From positions 1 to 40,190 of the forward strand of contig CAIQIR010000036.1 in NCBI GenBank assembly GCA_903871875.1: a stretch of 40,190 nucleotides of DNA. Direction: 5' to 3'. Both the position numbers and the translations under genes were made by a program. The notes beneath the pieces are model-generated. The model was given only the letters and a program-made list of their open reading frames with translations. It made no database searches and was not told where the DNA came from. This document shows positions 7,976 to 17,136 of this stretch, piece after piece. This DNA is from an uncultured Schlesneria sp. (GTDB lineage Bacteria > Planctomycetota > Planctomycetia > Planctomycetales > Planctomycetaceae). Position 1 is the stretch's first letter, and every line of letters begins with the position of its first letter.

Positions 7976-8689
7976 ATGTCCGAAGAAATACGATCTCGTC
8001 TCGATCAAAACTTGCGAGCCGTTCGCGAGCGGATCACGTCCGCCTGCCAACGTGCGAATCGATCGCCCGAGACGGTGACTCTGGTGGCCGTGACGAAGTA
8101 CGCCGAGATGGAATGGGTACAAGAACTGGTGAATCTTGGGTTGGCCGACCTGGGAGAATCACGGCCGCAGCAATTGGTTTCTCGGGCAAAGCAGCTTCCG
8201 GAAAATCTTCGCTGGCATATGATCGGACATTTGCAGCGGAACAAAGCCGAAGATCTGTTGCCAAAGGTGAGTCTAATTCATTCCGTCGATTCATTGCGGC
8301 TGTTTAGTCATCTGGCCAAATTGGGGACAACGCTGACGCACCCACCTCGAATTCTGCTGGAGGTGAATGTGTCCGGGGAAACCAGCAAGGATGGTTTCGA
8401 CGTCCAGGAATTGTTTTCTGTGTGGCCCCAGATGACGACGTGTGAATCCGTTCAAATTGCAGGTTTGATGACCATGGCGCCGCTGGACGACAATCCCGAA
8501 GTGGCTCGAGGCGTGTTTCGTCGATTGCGTGAATGCCGCGATCAATTGCGAACGGAATCAGCGGGGCGATGCCCGCTGAACGAGCTCTCGATGGGGATGA
8601 GTGGTGACTTCGAGGTTGGCATCGAAGAAGGAGCCACCATTGTTCGTGTTGGCAGTCGCCTGTTTGAAGGGTTAACACCCCGTCAGTGA
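7976..8689 (+). CDS. YggS/PLPBP family pyridoxal-phosphate homeostasis protein
   Basis: 237 aa. Single-domain alanine-racemase-like TIM barrel binding pyridoxal 5'-phosphate. The PLP lysine is in LVAVTKYAE (about residue 42). Other family motifs are DLGESRPQQL, RWHMIGHLQRNKA, IHSVDS, LLEVNVSGETSKDGF, GLMTMAP, LSMGMSGDFEVGIEEGATIVRVGSRLFEG. Members regulate free PLP and amino-acid pools and have no robust enzymatic activity. Its last seven bases overlap the end of the convergent RND transporter gene, so read-through in either direction would produce antisense RNA. Confidence 0.93.
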   Translation: MSEEIRSRLDQNLRAVRERITSACQRANRSPETVTLVAVTKYAEMEWVQELVNLGLADLGESRPQQLVSRAKQLPENLRWHMIGHLQRNKAEDLLPKVSLIHSVDSLRLFSHLAKLGTTLTHPPRILLEVNVSGETSKDGFDVQELFSVWPQMTTCESVQIAGLMTMAPLDDNPEVARGVFRRLRECRDQLRTESAGRCPLNELSMGMSGDFEVGIEEGATIVRVGSRLFEGLTPRQ

Positions 8690-11600
8690 GCCATCACCGC
8701 GGCGGCGATTTCGATTTTTTGTGGTTCTTCCGTGGTAACGGGTTCCGCGATCGTGAGCTTCGCAGGACGTCGTCGCAGTTTGCTCAATCGCTGCATGACG
8801 ACATAGAACACTGGCACGAAAAAGACCGCCAAGACCGTTGCGGCTAACATTCCGCCAAAGACGGCCGTTCCGAGTGATCGACGGCTGGCGGCTCCGGCCC
8901 CTGTTGCATTGACCAGTGGCAAGATTCCAAGAATGAACGCGAATGATGTCATCAGGATCGGCCGAAATCGCAGACGCGACGCTTCGACCGCCGCTTCCAA
9001 AACATTCATCCCTTTCTCGTGCAATTCACGAGCGAATTCGACAATCAGAATCGCATTCTTGCTGGCCAACGCGATGATCAACACGATTCCGATCTGGGTA
9101 TAGACGTTATTGTCCATGCCGCGAAAAGAGACCGCAGCCACGGTTCCAAGTAGTGCCAAAGGTACCACAAGAATCACTGCGGCCGGCAGGAACCAGCTCT
9201 CGTATTGCGCGGCCAGCACCAGATAAACCATCAAGACCGCCAGTGCAAAGACGTAGAACGCTTGCCCACCGACCTGCTTCTCTTGAAAAGAAATCCCGGT
9301 CCACTCGTAACCCATCGATGACGGCAATTTCTGATTGGCCATCTGTTCCATCAGCGTCATCGCATCACCTGAACTGAAACCGGGAGCGGCTTGGCCGTTG
9401 ATCGTTGCGGAAGGGTACAAGTTGTAGCGAGGGATGATTTGCGGTCCACTGATTTTTTGCACGCTCGCAAAGGTTCCCAGTGGAATCATCTGACCCGCCG
9501 CGTTGCGTACTTGCAGCTGAGTGATGTCTTCCGGTCGCAGGCGAAACTGTTCGTCGGCCTGCACCCGCACCTGCCACGTGCGACCGAATTTATTGAAGTC
9601 GTTGACGTACGCCGAACCGAGCGATGCTTGCAGCGTGCCGAAAATCGACGCCATCGGGACACCAAGGCTTTTGGCTTTCGTGCGGTCGACGTCGACAAAT
9701 AACTGGGGAACACCAGAACGAAAAGTTGTCTGCAGACGACTTAAACCCGACTGTGCGTTGCCATCTCGAACGATCTCGTCAGCGACCTGCTGCATTTCCA
9801 TCAGTCCGATATTGGCTCGGTTCTCGAGTCGCAATTCAAATCCACCGGCCGTTCCCAGTCCCATGATTGCGGGTGGCGGAAACGCAAAGATCATCGCCTC
9901 GGGAATCGATTGAACCTCGGTCATGATATGTCCCAGGATTCCTTCGAGAGATTGTTCTGGGTGGCCTGTCCGTTTTTCGAAAGGCTCAAAATCAAGATAG
10001 AGCGTGGCGGCGTTGGAGACGGTGGCCCCATCCAATAGCGAGTTGCCTCCAATCAGAAACCAACCGCGAACGCCAGGCGTCTTGGCCAGAATTGCACTGA
10101 TTTTTGTGGTGACGGCCCGAGTCCGTGTCAGTGACGCCGCATCGGGAAGCTGGGCTCCCATGATGGCATAGCCTTGGTCCTCGGTGGGCAAAAAGCCGGT
10201 CGGCAGTCGAGTGAACCAATATCCGGTGATTGCGACCAGCACCGCGAAGACGGTCATTACGAGGGCCGTCTGTCGGACCAGTCGTGTAATGATTGCGGCG
10301 TAGATCGATTCGCAGCGGTTGTAGATTGCATTAAAGGATCGGTAGAACCAATTCTTCTTTTCCGGCGTAGGCCGCAAATAGACCGCGCATTGGGCCGGTT
10401 TGAGCGTCACCGCGTTAATCGCGCTGATCACGGCCGTTGCGGCAATCGTCAGTGAGAATTGACGATAGAGCTGCCCCGTGATGCCACCCAGAAATGCCGT
10501 GGGTAGGAATACAGCCATGAGTACAAGCGTGATTCCGATCACGGGGCCAATCACTTCGCTCATCGCTTTGATCGTCGCGTTTTTCGGATCGAGACCGCCG
10601 CGATCGATATGATGCACCGCATTTTCGACAATCACGATCGCGTCGTCGACGACGATCCCGATCGCCAACACGAGACCGAAGAGCGTCAGCATATTGACGG
10701 AAAAGCCCAGAAACGCCATCGCGGCAAACGTACCGATGATCGTGACAGGCACCGTGGTGGCTGGAATCAGTACGGCTCGCCAATCCTGCAGAAAAACCAG
10801 GATGACGATCAAGACCAGCACACCTGCTTCGAACAACGTCTTATAGACTTCGTGAATCGACTCCTCGACGAACGTCATCGGATTGAAGGGAATCGTGTAA
10901 TCAACTCCTTCCGGGAATGACGTTTTCATCTCTTCCATTAATTTCAGGACGCGATGGGCGACATCCAGTGAATTGGCGCCCGGAAGCTGAAAGACCCCAA
11001 TTCCTGCTGCTGGTTGACCTTTGATTTCCGTCCATGAATCGTAGGTCTGAGCCCCCAATTCAATCCGAGCCACATCTTTGACGCGTGTCAGCCTCATCCG
11101 TGCCGGCGTATCGGCCACCGCCTTGACGATGATGTTGCCGAACTCTTCGGGATCGCTCAGGCGTCCTTGGGTTGTCACGGTGAATTGAGAGGTCTGGTCA
11201 TCCGGCGATGGGGATTGCCCGATCTGCCCGGCAGCGACCTGCACGTTTTGTTCGGTGATCGCAGACAGTACATCCTCTGTGGTCAGACCGCGGGCCTTCA
11301 GTTTTTCGGGATCGATCCAGATCCGCATGCCGTAGCTATTGCCGCCGAAGACTTGAATATCGCCCACACCCGGAATGCGGCTGAGTGCATCTTTGACTCG
11401 CAGTGTCGCATAGTTACCAAGATAAAGATTGTCATAACGACCATCCGGCGAAATCAGCCCGATTACCAGAATGATGCTCGTCGATTGTTTCTTCGCCGTG
11501 ATTCCCTGCCGCTGAACTTCCATGGGAAGGCGAGGTTGTGCGATGGCGACCCGATTTTGAACCAGAACCTGTGCTTTATCGAGATCGGTACCGACTTCGA

Positions 11601-11883
11601 AGGTGACCGTCAGGGTGTAGGTGCCGTTGCTGGAACATGTCGACGACATGTACAGCATCCCTTCGACTCCGTTGACTTCCTGCTCAATCGGCGAGGCAAC
11701 AGTGTCGGATAACACTTGCGCGTTGGCGCCGGGGTAGTTGGTCACGACTTGAACCGTGGGCGGAGTAATCTTGGGATATTGCTCGACAGGCAGGCTTAGC
11801 AATGTCACCACGCCCACCAGCATGGTCATGATCGCGATGACATTCGCGAAAATTGGTCGCTCGATAAAGAATTTCGAAAGCAT
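8683..11883 (-). CDS. RND multidrug efflux transporter, HAE1 (AcrB/MexB-like) family
   Basis: 1066 aa, full length. An inner-membrane, proton-driven drug/amphiphile exporter forming a trimer with an adaptor and outer channel. It starts with the canonical MLSKFFIERPIFANVIAI. Proton-relay residues are present: the Asp pair in GIVVDDAIVIVEN (TM4) and Lys in IIALASKNAILIVEF (TM10). The two large periplasmic loops and the Gly-rich tail are complete. It lies 103 bases after the adaptor gene on the same strand and is presumably controlled by the divergent TetR-type regulator. No TolC-like outer-membrane gene is adjacent, so the channel must be encoded elsewhere. The ATG lacks an evident Shine-Dalgarno. 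The substrate is unknown. Confidence 0.96.
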   Translation of the reverse strand: MLSKFFIERPIFANVIAIMTMLVGVVTLLSLPVEQYPKITPPTVQVVTNYPGANAQVLSDTVASPIEQEVNGVEGMLYMSSTCSSNGTYTLTVTFEVGTDLDKAQVLVQNRVAIAQPRLPMEVQRQGITAKKQSTSIILVIGLISPDGRYDNLYLGNYATLRVKDALSRIPGVGDIQVFGGNSYGMRIWIDPEKLKARGLTTEDVLSAITEQNVQVAAGQIGQSPSPDDQTSQFTVTTQGRLSDPEEFGNIIVKAVADTPARMRLTRVKDVARIELGAQTYDSWTEIKGQPAAGIGVFQLPGANSLDVAHRVLKLMEEMKTSFPEGVDYTIPFNPMTFVEESIHEVYKTLFEAGVLVLIVILVFLQDWRAVLIPATTVPVTIIGTFAAMAFLGFSVNMLTLFGLVLAIGIVVDDAIVIVENAVHHIDRGGLDPKNATIKAMSEVIGPVIGITLVLMAVFLPTAFLGGITGQLYRQFSLTIAATAVISAINAVTLKPAQCAVYLRPTPEKKNWFYRSFNAIYNRCESIYAAIITRLVRQTALVMTVFAVLVAITGYWFTRLPTGFLPTEDQGYAIMGAQLPDAASLTRTRAVTTKISAILAKTPGVRGWFLIGGNSLLDGATVSNAATLYLDFEPFEKRTGHPEQSLEGILGHIMTEVQSIPEAMIFAFPPPAIMGLGTAGGFELRLENRANIGLMEMQQVADEIVRDGNAQSGLSRLQTTFRSGVPQLFVDVDRTKAKSLGVPMASIFGTLQASLGSAYVNDFNKFGRTWQVRVQADEQFRLRPEDITQLQVRNAAGQMIPLGTFASVQKISGPQIIPRYNLYPSATINGQAAPGFSSGDAMTLMEQMANQKLPSSMGYEWTGISFQEKQVGGQAFYVFALAVLMVYLVLAAQYESWFLPAAVILVVPLALLGTVAAVSFRGMDNNVYTQIGIVLIIALASKNAILIVEFARELHEKGMNVLEAAVEASRLRFRPILMTSFAFILGILPLVNATGAGAASRRSLGTAVFGGMLAATVLAVFFVPVFYVVMQRLSKLRRRPAKLTIAEPVTTEEPQKIEIAAAVMAH

Positions 11884-11938
11884 TTTATTGACCAGTTCGT
11901 TCGATCAAATGGGGAAGAAACTTCTCGTCGAGAGCGAA

Positions 11939-11965
11939 TTCGCGATCGAAAAATCGTGTCGCGAA
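11939..11965. repeat. Inverted repeat between adaptor and pump genes
   Basis: TTCGCGA and TCGCGAA are perfect 7-bp arms separated by 13 bases, in the 103-bp gap between the two efflux genes. It could form an intercistronic hairpin that changes relative expression. No T-run follows, so termination is not implied. Confidence 0.35.
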
Positions 11966-11986
11966 AGTTACTGGAGAACGGTCGGA

Positions 11987-13348
11987 TTATTTCAAGGTTG
12001 ATGCGGGATTGTGGGGAGAAGAGTGTTCCGCCGTGACGGGCGGCCGGTCTTCTGCTTTCGGCGCGACCTTTAGGCCGGGGCGAGCTCGCAATAGTCCGTC
12101 CACAACCACGCGATCCGTCAATGCAATTGACCCGCGAACTTCGCGAAGTCCGTCAATTTCGATTCCAACTTCAATTGTCCGTCGTTCGACCTTGTCGTCA
12201 TTTCCGACGACCAGCAGATACGAACCACCCTGGTCGGAACCGACCGAGCGATCGGGAACGAGCAATGCCGATTCCCGCCGCTCAGACGGAATGCGCACGC
12301 GAACGAACAGGCCTGGCAAGATCGCTCCGCCGGGATTCGAGAAGACGCCGCGCAATCGAATCGTTCCCGTACCAGTATCAACGCTGGGATCGATATAATC
12401 GACGTGACCGCGATGCGGGTACCCCGTCTCGTTGTTCAGAGCCATTTCAATGGGCAAATTGGTGGTCGAGCTACCCGATTCCTGAGCGCGTTGAACGCGC
12501 AGCAAGTCATCTTCGCCAGGACTGATAAAGGTGTAGATCGGGTCAACCTTGACGATCGTGGCCAGGATGGTCGACTGGCCGTCGCCGACATAATTGCCCA
12601 CGTCGAATTCACGTGAATTGATGCGGCCATCGATCGGTGCCGAGATTCGGCAATAGCTGAGGTCGATTTCTGCGATTCGGGCGTCGGCTCGTGCGGCATC
12701 CAGTGTGGATCGGGCTGAGAGAATGTTGGTCTTATGGTCCGCTTTGGCCTGTTCTAAGTTCGCGAAGTCGGACGCCACTTGGGCTTCGGCCTTTTTCAAG
12801 GTGGCATCGCTTCGGTCGAGCTCCTCACGTGAGACGGCATTCTTCGCATACAGGGTGCGAATTCGTGCATCGGAGACCTTTGCCAGTTCGAGGTCGGCTT
12901 GGTCGAGTTCCAATTTGGCTTGGGTAATTTCACGAAACTTTGATTGCTCGGCCTTGGCCAGTGCCGCTTCCGCTTCGCCGACTTTGGCATTCAATTGAGC
13001 CAGCCGGATTCTGAATGGCTCTTCGTCGATCACGAACAACAGTTGCCCGACCTTAACCGCTTCACCATCCTTGAAAGCTCGTTCGGCAAGAAAGCCCTTC
13101 ACTCGAGCCCGCAGTTCCACGCGTTCCGAGGCTTGGGCCGTTCCGGTCTGTGTCAGATAGCTGGTCACCGTTTGTTGCACTGGATTGGCAACGATGACTT
13201 CAGGAGGAGGAGGTTCATGGTAAACATTGGCGGCGCCACAACCCGCCAGGAATAGCGTGATCGGAACGAGTAAAACTGCGGTATATTTTCCGCTGAGTCT
13301 TCGAACGGGGCTGCCAGGACACGGGCGGGGATTGCTTTTGACGGACAT
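11987..13348 (-). CDS. RND efflux periplasmic adaptor (membrane fusion protein), lipoprotein
   Basis: 453 aa from the ATG at 13348. It is preceded by GGAGGT four bases upstream, which favours it over an in-frame GTG at 13360. Lipoprotein signal with lipobox LFLAGC (Cys37). It has the usual adaptor layout: a lipoyl-like half (ARVKGFLAERAFKDGEAVKVGQLLFVID), a long alpha-hairpin rich in Ala/Glu/Lys, then ISAPIDGRINSREFDVGNYV, a beta-barrel and a membrane-proximal domain. The adaptor bridges the inner-membrane pump to an outer-membrane channel. It is the first gene of the efflux unit, and its promoter carries an inverted repeat likely bound by the divergent TetR protein. Confidence 0.95.
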   Translation of the reverse strand: MSVKSNPRPCPGSPVRRLSGKYTAVLLVPITLFLAGCGAANVYHEPPPPEVIVANPVQQTVTSYLTQTGTAQASERVELRARVKGFLAERAFKDGEAVKVGQLLFVIDEEPFRIRLAQLNAKVGEAEAALAKAEQSKFREITQAKLELDQADLELAKVSDARIRTLYAKNAVSREELDRSDATLKKAEAQVASDFANLEQAKADHKTNILSARSTLDAARADARIAEIDLSYCRISAPIDGRINSREFDVGNYVGDGQSTILATIVKVDPIYTFISPGEDDLLRVQRAQESGSSTTNLPIEMALNNETGYPHRGHVDYIDPSVDTGTGTIRLRGVFSNPGGAILPGLFVRVRIPSERRESALLVPDRSVGSDQGGSYLLVVGNDDKVERRTIEVGIEIDGLREVRGSIALTDRVVVDGLLRARPGLKVAPKAEDRPPVTAEHSSPHNPASTLK

Positions 13349-13364
13349 GCCGACCTCCACATTA

Positions 13365-13384
13365 TTGACTGTTCGATCAGTAAA
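13365..13384. promoter_or_regulatory. Probable TetR operator
   Basis: TTGACTG-TTCGAT-CAGTAAA is a near-perfect inverted repeat (six of seven arm positions pair). It is the arrangement often seen for TetR/AcrR-type operators. It starts 17 bases upstream of the adaptor ATG and abuts the -10 box of the adaptor promoter, so a bound repressor would block transcription start. The divergent tetR gene is the obvious source of the ligand. Binding is inferred. Confidence 0.65.
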
Positions 13385-13412
13385 TAGTAGAATAGAGAGC
13401 GCCGCATGTCAA
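13384..13412 (-). promoter_or_regulatory. Sigma70-type promoter of the efflux operon
   Basis: On the minus strand TTGACA (13412-13407) is followed after exactly 17 bases by TACTAT (13389-13384), close to consensus. Transcription would start near 13377, inside the inverted repeat at 13365-13384, and run into the adaptor and pump genes. Confidence 0.7.
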
Positions 13413-13458
13413 TTCCGTTATTGATCATTTGACCAACTATCAATGCTTTGGGTTATCT

Positions 13459-13467
13459 TGATATAAT
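13459..13467 (+). promoter_or_regulatory. Extended -10 promoter of the tetR gene
   Basis: TGATATAAT is an extended -10 (TGn + TATAAT). No good -35 is present at the right spacing, which extended -10 promoters do not require. It lies 62 bases upstream of the tetR ATG. An arm pair ATTGAT (13420-13425) and ATCAAT (13439-13444) lies just upstream and might be a second operator. Confidence 0.55.
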
Positions 13468-13528
13468 CCAAAATCAACCTAACCTCGTTTGATACAATAA
13501 CCTGCAATCCATAAAGGAGGGTGGGATT

Positions 13529-14137
13529 ATGGCCGTCAGTGAAGAATCCACTCGCACTCGAAATGCCGAACGAACCAAGCGAGCCGTACTGGATGCGGCG
13601 GAAAGGCTATTCGCCGAACGGGGCTTTGTGGGAACCTCGATGCGGGATATCGCCGATGCTTCGGGTGTTTCCCAGCCGCTGATTCAATACCACTTTGAAC
13701 ACAAAGACGGACTTTATGCCGCCGCGCTGCGTCGCGCGGTGGAAGCGTACGCAGCCCGTTTTCCCGACGCCGCACTCGTCACTGACGAGCCCGTCGACAT
13801 CGCGTGTGAGATGCACCGGCTGTTCACGTTTCTTCAGGAAAATCGTCTTCAAGTTCGGATGATCGGCTGGGCTCGTCTCGAAGGAAAGCATGAATTGGTC
13901 ACGGGCTGCGAGAATTTGCGGCGGGCCATGGTCCAGCGGATCGAATGTGCTCAGCGACAGGGACATGTTCGAACCGACATCGATGCTCGGTCACTTGGGG
14001 TGATGCTGGAGGGGTTATTGTTCTCGTGGTTCGAGAACCGAGCTCTCAACGAAATGCTGTTTCCGGAGGGGATGGACGATGATGCATTCTTGCGCAGCGC
14101 CATTGCCATGCTGGAAAGAGGGTCGGCGACGGTGTAG
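13529..14137 (+). CDS. TetR/AcrR family transcriptional regulator
   Basis: 202 aa. The N-terminal helix-turn-helix spans about residues 15-62 (AVLDAAERLFAERGFVGTSMRDI, GVSQPLIQYHFEHKDGLY), a standard TetR DNA-binding domain. The remaining helical part would bind a ligand and dimerise. A strong AAGGAGG eight bases before the ATG fixes the start. It is divergent from the RND adaptor/pump operon with a 180-bp shared region containing an operator-like repeat. It is most likely a local repressor relieved by an exported compound, and possibly autoregulated. Ligand unknown. Confidence 0.93.
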   Translation: MAVSEESTRTRNAERTKRAVLDAAERLFAERGFVGTSMRDIADASGVSQPLIQYHFEHKDGLYAAALRRAVEAYAARFPDAALVTDEPVDIACEMHRLFTFLQENRLQVRMIGWARLEGKHELVTGCENLRRAMVQRIECAQRQGHVRTDIDARSLGVMLEGLLFSWFENRALNEMLFPEGMDDDAFLRSAIAMLERGSATV

Positions 14138-14181
14138 CGGGAGCGGGAAAAACGACTCCCGGCAACGGAGGCGTGGCCGAT

Positions 14182-15420
14182 CTACTTTTGTGCTGCGGCA
14201 ACGATTTCCGCTTGGCGCATCACCCGCAACATATTTCCGCTCATCACTTGATGGATTTGATCGGCGGTGACCCCTCGATTGAGCAATTCTTGAGTGATCA
14301 GCGGGTAAGTGGAAACGTCGTCCAGTTGTTCAGGCACCATTGAGACCCCGTCATAGTCGGAACCGATGCCAACATGATCGATGCCCGCGATTTTGGCGAT
14401 GTGCTGAATATGGTCAACAACATCGTATACGGTACCTCGTTCAATCGGATGTTCGGATTCCCATTTCTTGCGGGCGACCTTGTATTCGGCTTCGATTGGA
14501 AACTGGGCTCGCAACTCGCGACTCACTTGAAACATGTTCGCTCGACGACGGGCGGATTCGGGATGCACGAAGCCGGAATAAAAATTGACCATCACAATAC
14601 CGCCGTTCTTTTTGACGAGCTCGAGCACGTCGTCAGGCACATTCCGAGGATGATCGGCAATGAATCGGGCCGACGAGTGCGAAAAGATGACGGGGGCCGA
14701 TGTCACTCGCAGCGCATCTCGCATCGTCGCCGCCGAAACATGGGACAGGTCGACCAGCATTCCTAATTTGTTCATTTCGCGAACGACGTCCTCACCGAAA
14801 GGCGTCAAACCATCATGCGTGGGATCATCAGTAGCCGCGTCGGCCCAGGCCAAAGTGTCCGAATGCGTCAACGTCATATATCCAGCCCCCATCGCATGGA
14901 GCCGTCGAAGATTTTCGATCGAATCTTCGATGGAATGACCGCCTTCCATACCGATCAACGAGGCGATTTTGCCATGCTTTCGAATTCGTTCGGTGTCGTT
15001 GACGGTCCGCGCCAGTTCAAAAGTCTCGGGGTATCGTTTAACCATCGTTTTGACGAGTTCGATTTGCTCGACCGTTTTCGAAAATGCAGTTCCGTCTTTC
15101 GCCGTTTCCGCCGGCACAAAAACAGACCAGAACTGGGCGCCCACGTTTCCCTGTCGCAATCGTGGGATATCCGTTTGCAACTTGGAAACCTTCTTGGAAA
15201 TATCCGCCTTGTCGAACGACGAGGAAAAATCGCTTCGAATGGCCCACGGCAGGTCGTTATGACCGTCAAAAATAAAGCCTGTCTCATGGACTCGACGTGC
15301 GGCATCGGTCAGCACGACCGGCAGACGTTCCGCTGCCGATCCCACTGCCGACAACGCACTGATCATCAGCATCAGCTCGGGGAATTGCCTCCAAAACGGC
15401 CTCTTCGCATTCATTGACAT
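14182..15420 (-). CDS. Membrane dipeptidase, peptidase family M19
   Basis: 412 aa from the ATG at 15420 (a second ATG at 15414; the open frame extends to 15477 but those residues do not look like a signal). Hydrophobic N-terminus MLMISALSAVGSAAE suggests export with cleavage near GSAA. M19 dipeptidases are zinc enzymes that cleave dipeptides, including some D-amino-acid substrates. Zinc ligands are visible: HxD in FDGHNDLPWAI, Glu in LIGMEGGHSI, and His in LVDLSHVS and IFSHSSAR. GIGSDYDGV near the C-terminus completes the family pattern. It converges on tetR with a 44-bp gap. Confidence 0.92.
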   Translation of the reverse strand: MSMNAKRPFWRQFPELMLMISALSAVGSAAERLPVVLTDAARRVHETGFIFDGHNDLPWAIRSDFSSSFDKADISKKVSKLQTDIPRLRQGNVGAQFWSVFVPAETAKDGTAFSKTVEQIELVKTMVKRYPETFELARTVNDTERIRKHGKIASLIGMEGGHSIEDSIENLRRLHAMGAGYMTLTHSDTLAWADAATDDPTHDGLTPFGEDVVREMNKLGMLVDLSHVSAATMRDALRVTSAPVIFSHSSARFIADHPRNVPDDVLELVKKNGGIVMVNFYSGFVHPESARRRANMFQVSRELRAQFPIEAEYKVARKKWESEHPIERGTVYDVVDHIQHIAKIAGIDHVGIGSDYDGVSMVPEQLDDVSTYPLITQELLNRGVTADQIHQVMSGNMLRVMRQAEIVAAAQK

Positions 15421-15511
15421 GATTCCCGGATAAGAATTTGCGGACGAGAAAACGGCTTGTCCCACTTCCCACTGCACGGCAAAAGAATTGGTTGCGCAGG
15501 CCCTGGAATGC

Positions 15512-16891
15512 TTAACTCAATTCTCGAATTGGGGTGCCGCGATGCAGGATTGGGATTGGGCGTCCGCCGAAGTCGGTGAAGGACTGTTTGGGATCGATGC
15601 CCAGATGCAAGTAGACCGTCGCCATCAAATCTTGAGGCGTATAGGGGCGTTCAGTGGGGAATTCTGCTTTGGAATTTGTCGCGCCAATGACCTGGCCCAT
15701 ACGCAATCCGCCACCGGCGATCAACGCGGACTGAGCCTGTGGCCAGTGGTCTCGGCCCATCAAACCGCTGGAATGTGTCAGTCGCGGAGTTCGTCCGAAC
15801 TCGCCAAGTGCCAGGACCATCACTTTCTTGTCGAGGCCGCGGTCGTAGATGTCGTCAATCAACGTAGACAAGGCCGGATCCATATCGGTTGCTCGCAGTT
15901 TCATACCCTTGGCCAGATCCCAGCCATTGGCCGGATTGACGTGATCGTCCCAACTGAAATAAGTGGACAAACTGGGCTTGGGGGCCAGAGCATCGATCGT
16001 GATCACGGCAGTTCCTGCTTCGGCCAGTCGGCGAGCCAGCAGGCAACTTTGTCCCCACAACGTTCGACCATATCGATCGCGAAGTTGTGGGCTTTCTGAT
16101 TCCAGATCAAAGGCTTTGGCGACAGCGTTGTTGGTGAGCAGTTGGAAGGCGTGACTGCGGATCCGATCGTGGCTGTTAAACATGCCGTTCAATTCCATCC
16201 GCTGTTGCAGCCGATCAAGCTGTCCCACGAGCCATCGACGGTCATCGAGTCGAGAGGCATTCACACCGGCATCGAGACTGAGATTGGGTGGGCGAAAATT
16301 CGCCACGGACGGGTCACCAGTCGCATAGGCGTTACAGTTCAATCCCAGATAGGTCGGATCAGTCATGAACGGCTTCGTCGGAATTCCTACATATTGTGGT
16401 ATTCCCGTCGGATGACTTTCCCGAACACGACTGGCAATCATGCCGAAATCCGGATGAAGCGAACGAGCGGTCGACGTCGGATCCGGTCGATCCGGCGTCT
16501 TGCCCGTCAAGATTTCAATCGAACCATCGTTATGGGACGACATTTCATGATGCAGCGAGCGGATCAGAGAGAAACGATGAGCCTGCCGTGCCTGCAAGGG
16601 GAAGATTTCGCAAAGATCCAGACCTGGAACGTTGGTCGAGATCGGTCGAAACGGGCCCCGATATTCGGTGGGAGCATTGGGTTTTAGATCCCACGTTTCC
16701 AATTGGCTGGGACCGCCCCACATCCAGAACAAAATCACCGAGGTATCAGGCCGAATGTTTCCGGAGGCTGATTGTGCGGCCAGGATATCAGGCAACGTCA
16801 GGCCGCCCAGTCCGAGAACCCCGACCCTCATGAAATCACGCCGGCGAATTGGGCCATGGCAAGGAGAGCGGTGTTGATCGGATCGTTCCAC
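15512..16891 (-). CDS. DUF1501 family protein with Tat signal
   Basis: 459 aa from the GTG at 16891, which follows AGGA at good spacing; the frame is open to a TTG at 16912 that has no ribosome site. The Tat motif RRRDFMRVGVLGLGGLTLPDIL precedes an alkaline-phosphatase-like (sulfatase-related) fold. Typical DUF1501 pieces are VILFWMWGGPSQLETWDLKP, SLHHEMSSHNDG, EFGRTPRL and MGRDHWP. These proteins are abundant in planctomycetes, usually paired with a DUF1549/DUF1553 cytochrome-like protein. None is adjacent here, so this is a solo copy. The function is not established; the fold suggests hydrolysis of a sulfate or phosphate ester outside the cytoplasm. Confidence 0.88.
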   Translation of the reverse strand: MERSDQHRSPCHGPIRRRDFMRVGVLGLGGLTLPDILAAQSASGNIRPDTSVILFWMWGGPSQLETWDLKPNAPTEYRGPFRPISTNVPGLDLCEIFPLQARQAHRFSLIRSLHHEMSSHNDGSIEILTGKTPDRPDPTSTARSLHPDFGMIASRVRESHPTGIPQYVGIPTKPFMTDPTYLGLNCNAYATGDPSVANFRPPNLSLDAGVNASRLDDRRWLVGQLDRLQQRMELNGMFNSHDRIRSHAFQLLTNNAVAKAFDLESESPQLRDRYGRTLWGQSCLLARRLAEAGTAVITIDALAPKPSLSTYFSWDDHVNPANGWDLAKGMKLRATDMDPALSTLIDDIYDRGLDKKVMVLALGEFGRTPRLTHSSGLMGRDHWPQAQSALIAGGGLRMGQVIGATNSKAEFPTERPYTPQDLMATVYLHLGIDPKQSFTDFGGRPIPILHRGTPIRELS

Positions 16892-17071
16892 TGACCGTTC
16901 CTGGTAGTGCAAAGGAGGCGATTGTCCGGCAGAAACTGAAAGGCCTTCGCCCTTCGATCATTTCCATGTCTGATTGATCGTTGTTCCGCCGCGGGGATCG
17001 CACCTCGGTTACAGAGAGCTTCTTGCGAGCCAAGCAGACTATAGCAAGTTATGAAGTCATTCCAATGAAAA

Positions 17072-17101
17072 ACACCCTGGCACTCGGAAGTGCCAGGGTG
17101 T
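17072..17101 (-). terminator. Intrinsic terminator of the amidotransferase-like gene
   Basis: A perfect 13-bp stem (ACACCCTGGCACT / AGTGCCAGGGTGT) with a 4-base loop. On the minus strand it is followed directly by TTTTT. It begins 35 bases after the stop codon of the gene ending at 17137 and is the clearest rho-independent terminator in the window. Confidence 0.9.
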
Positions 17102-17136
17102 GGATGATTGCTCGGTTAATGCCTCGCATTGGCCGT

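Noticed and set aside
11167-11712. 181-aa plus-strand frame opposite the RND gene
   Set aside because: It lies fully inside the clearly coding pump gene on the other strand, with no motif or start signal.
14138-14161. CGGGAG...CTCCCG hairpin after tetR as terminator
   Set aside because: Only six base pairs with a 12-base loop and no T-run on either strand.
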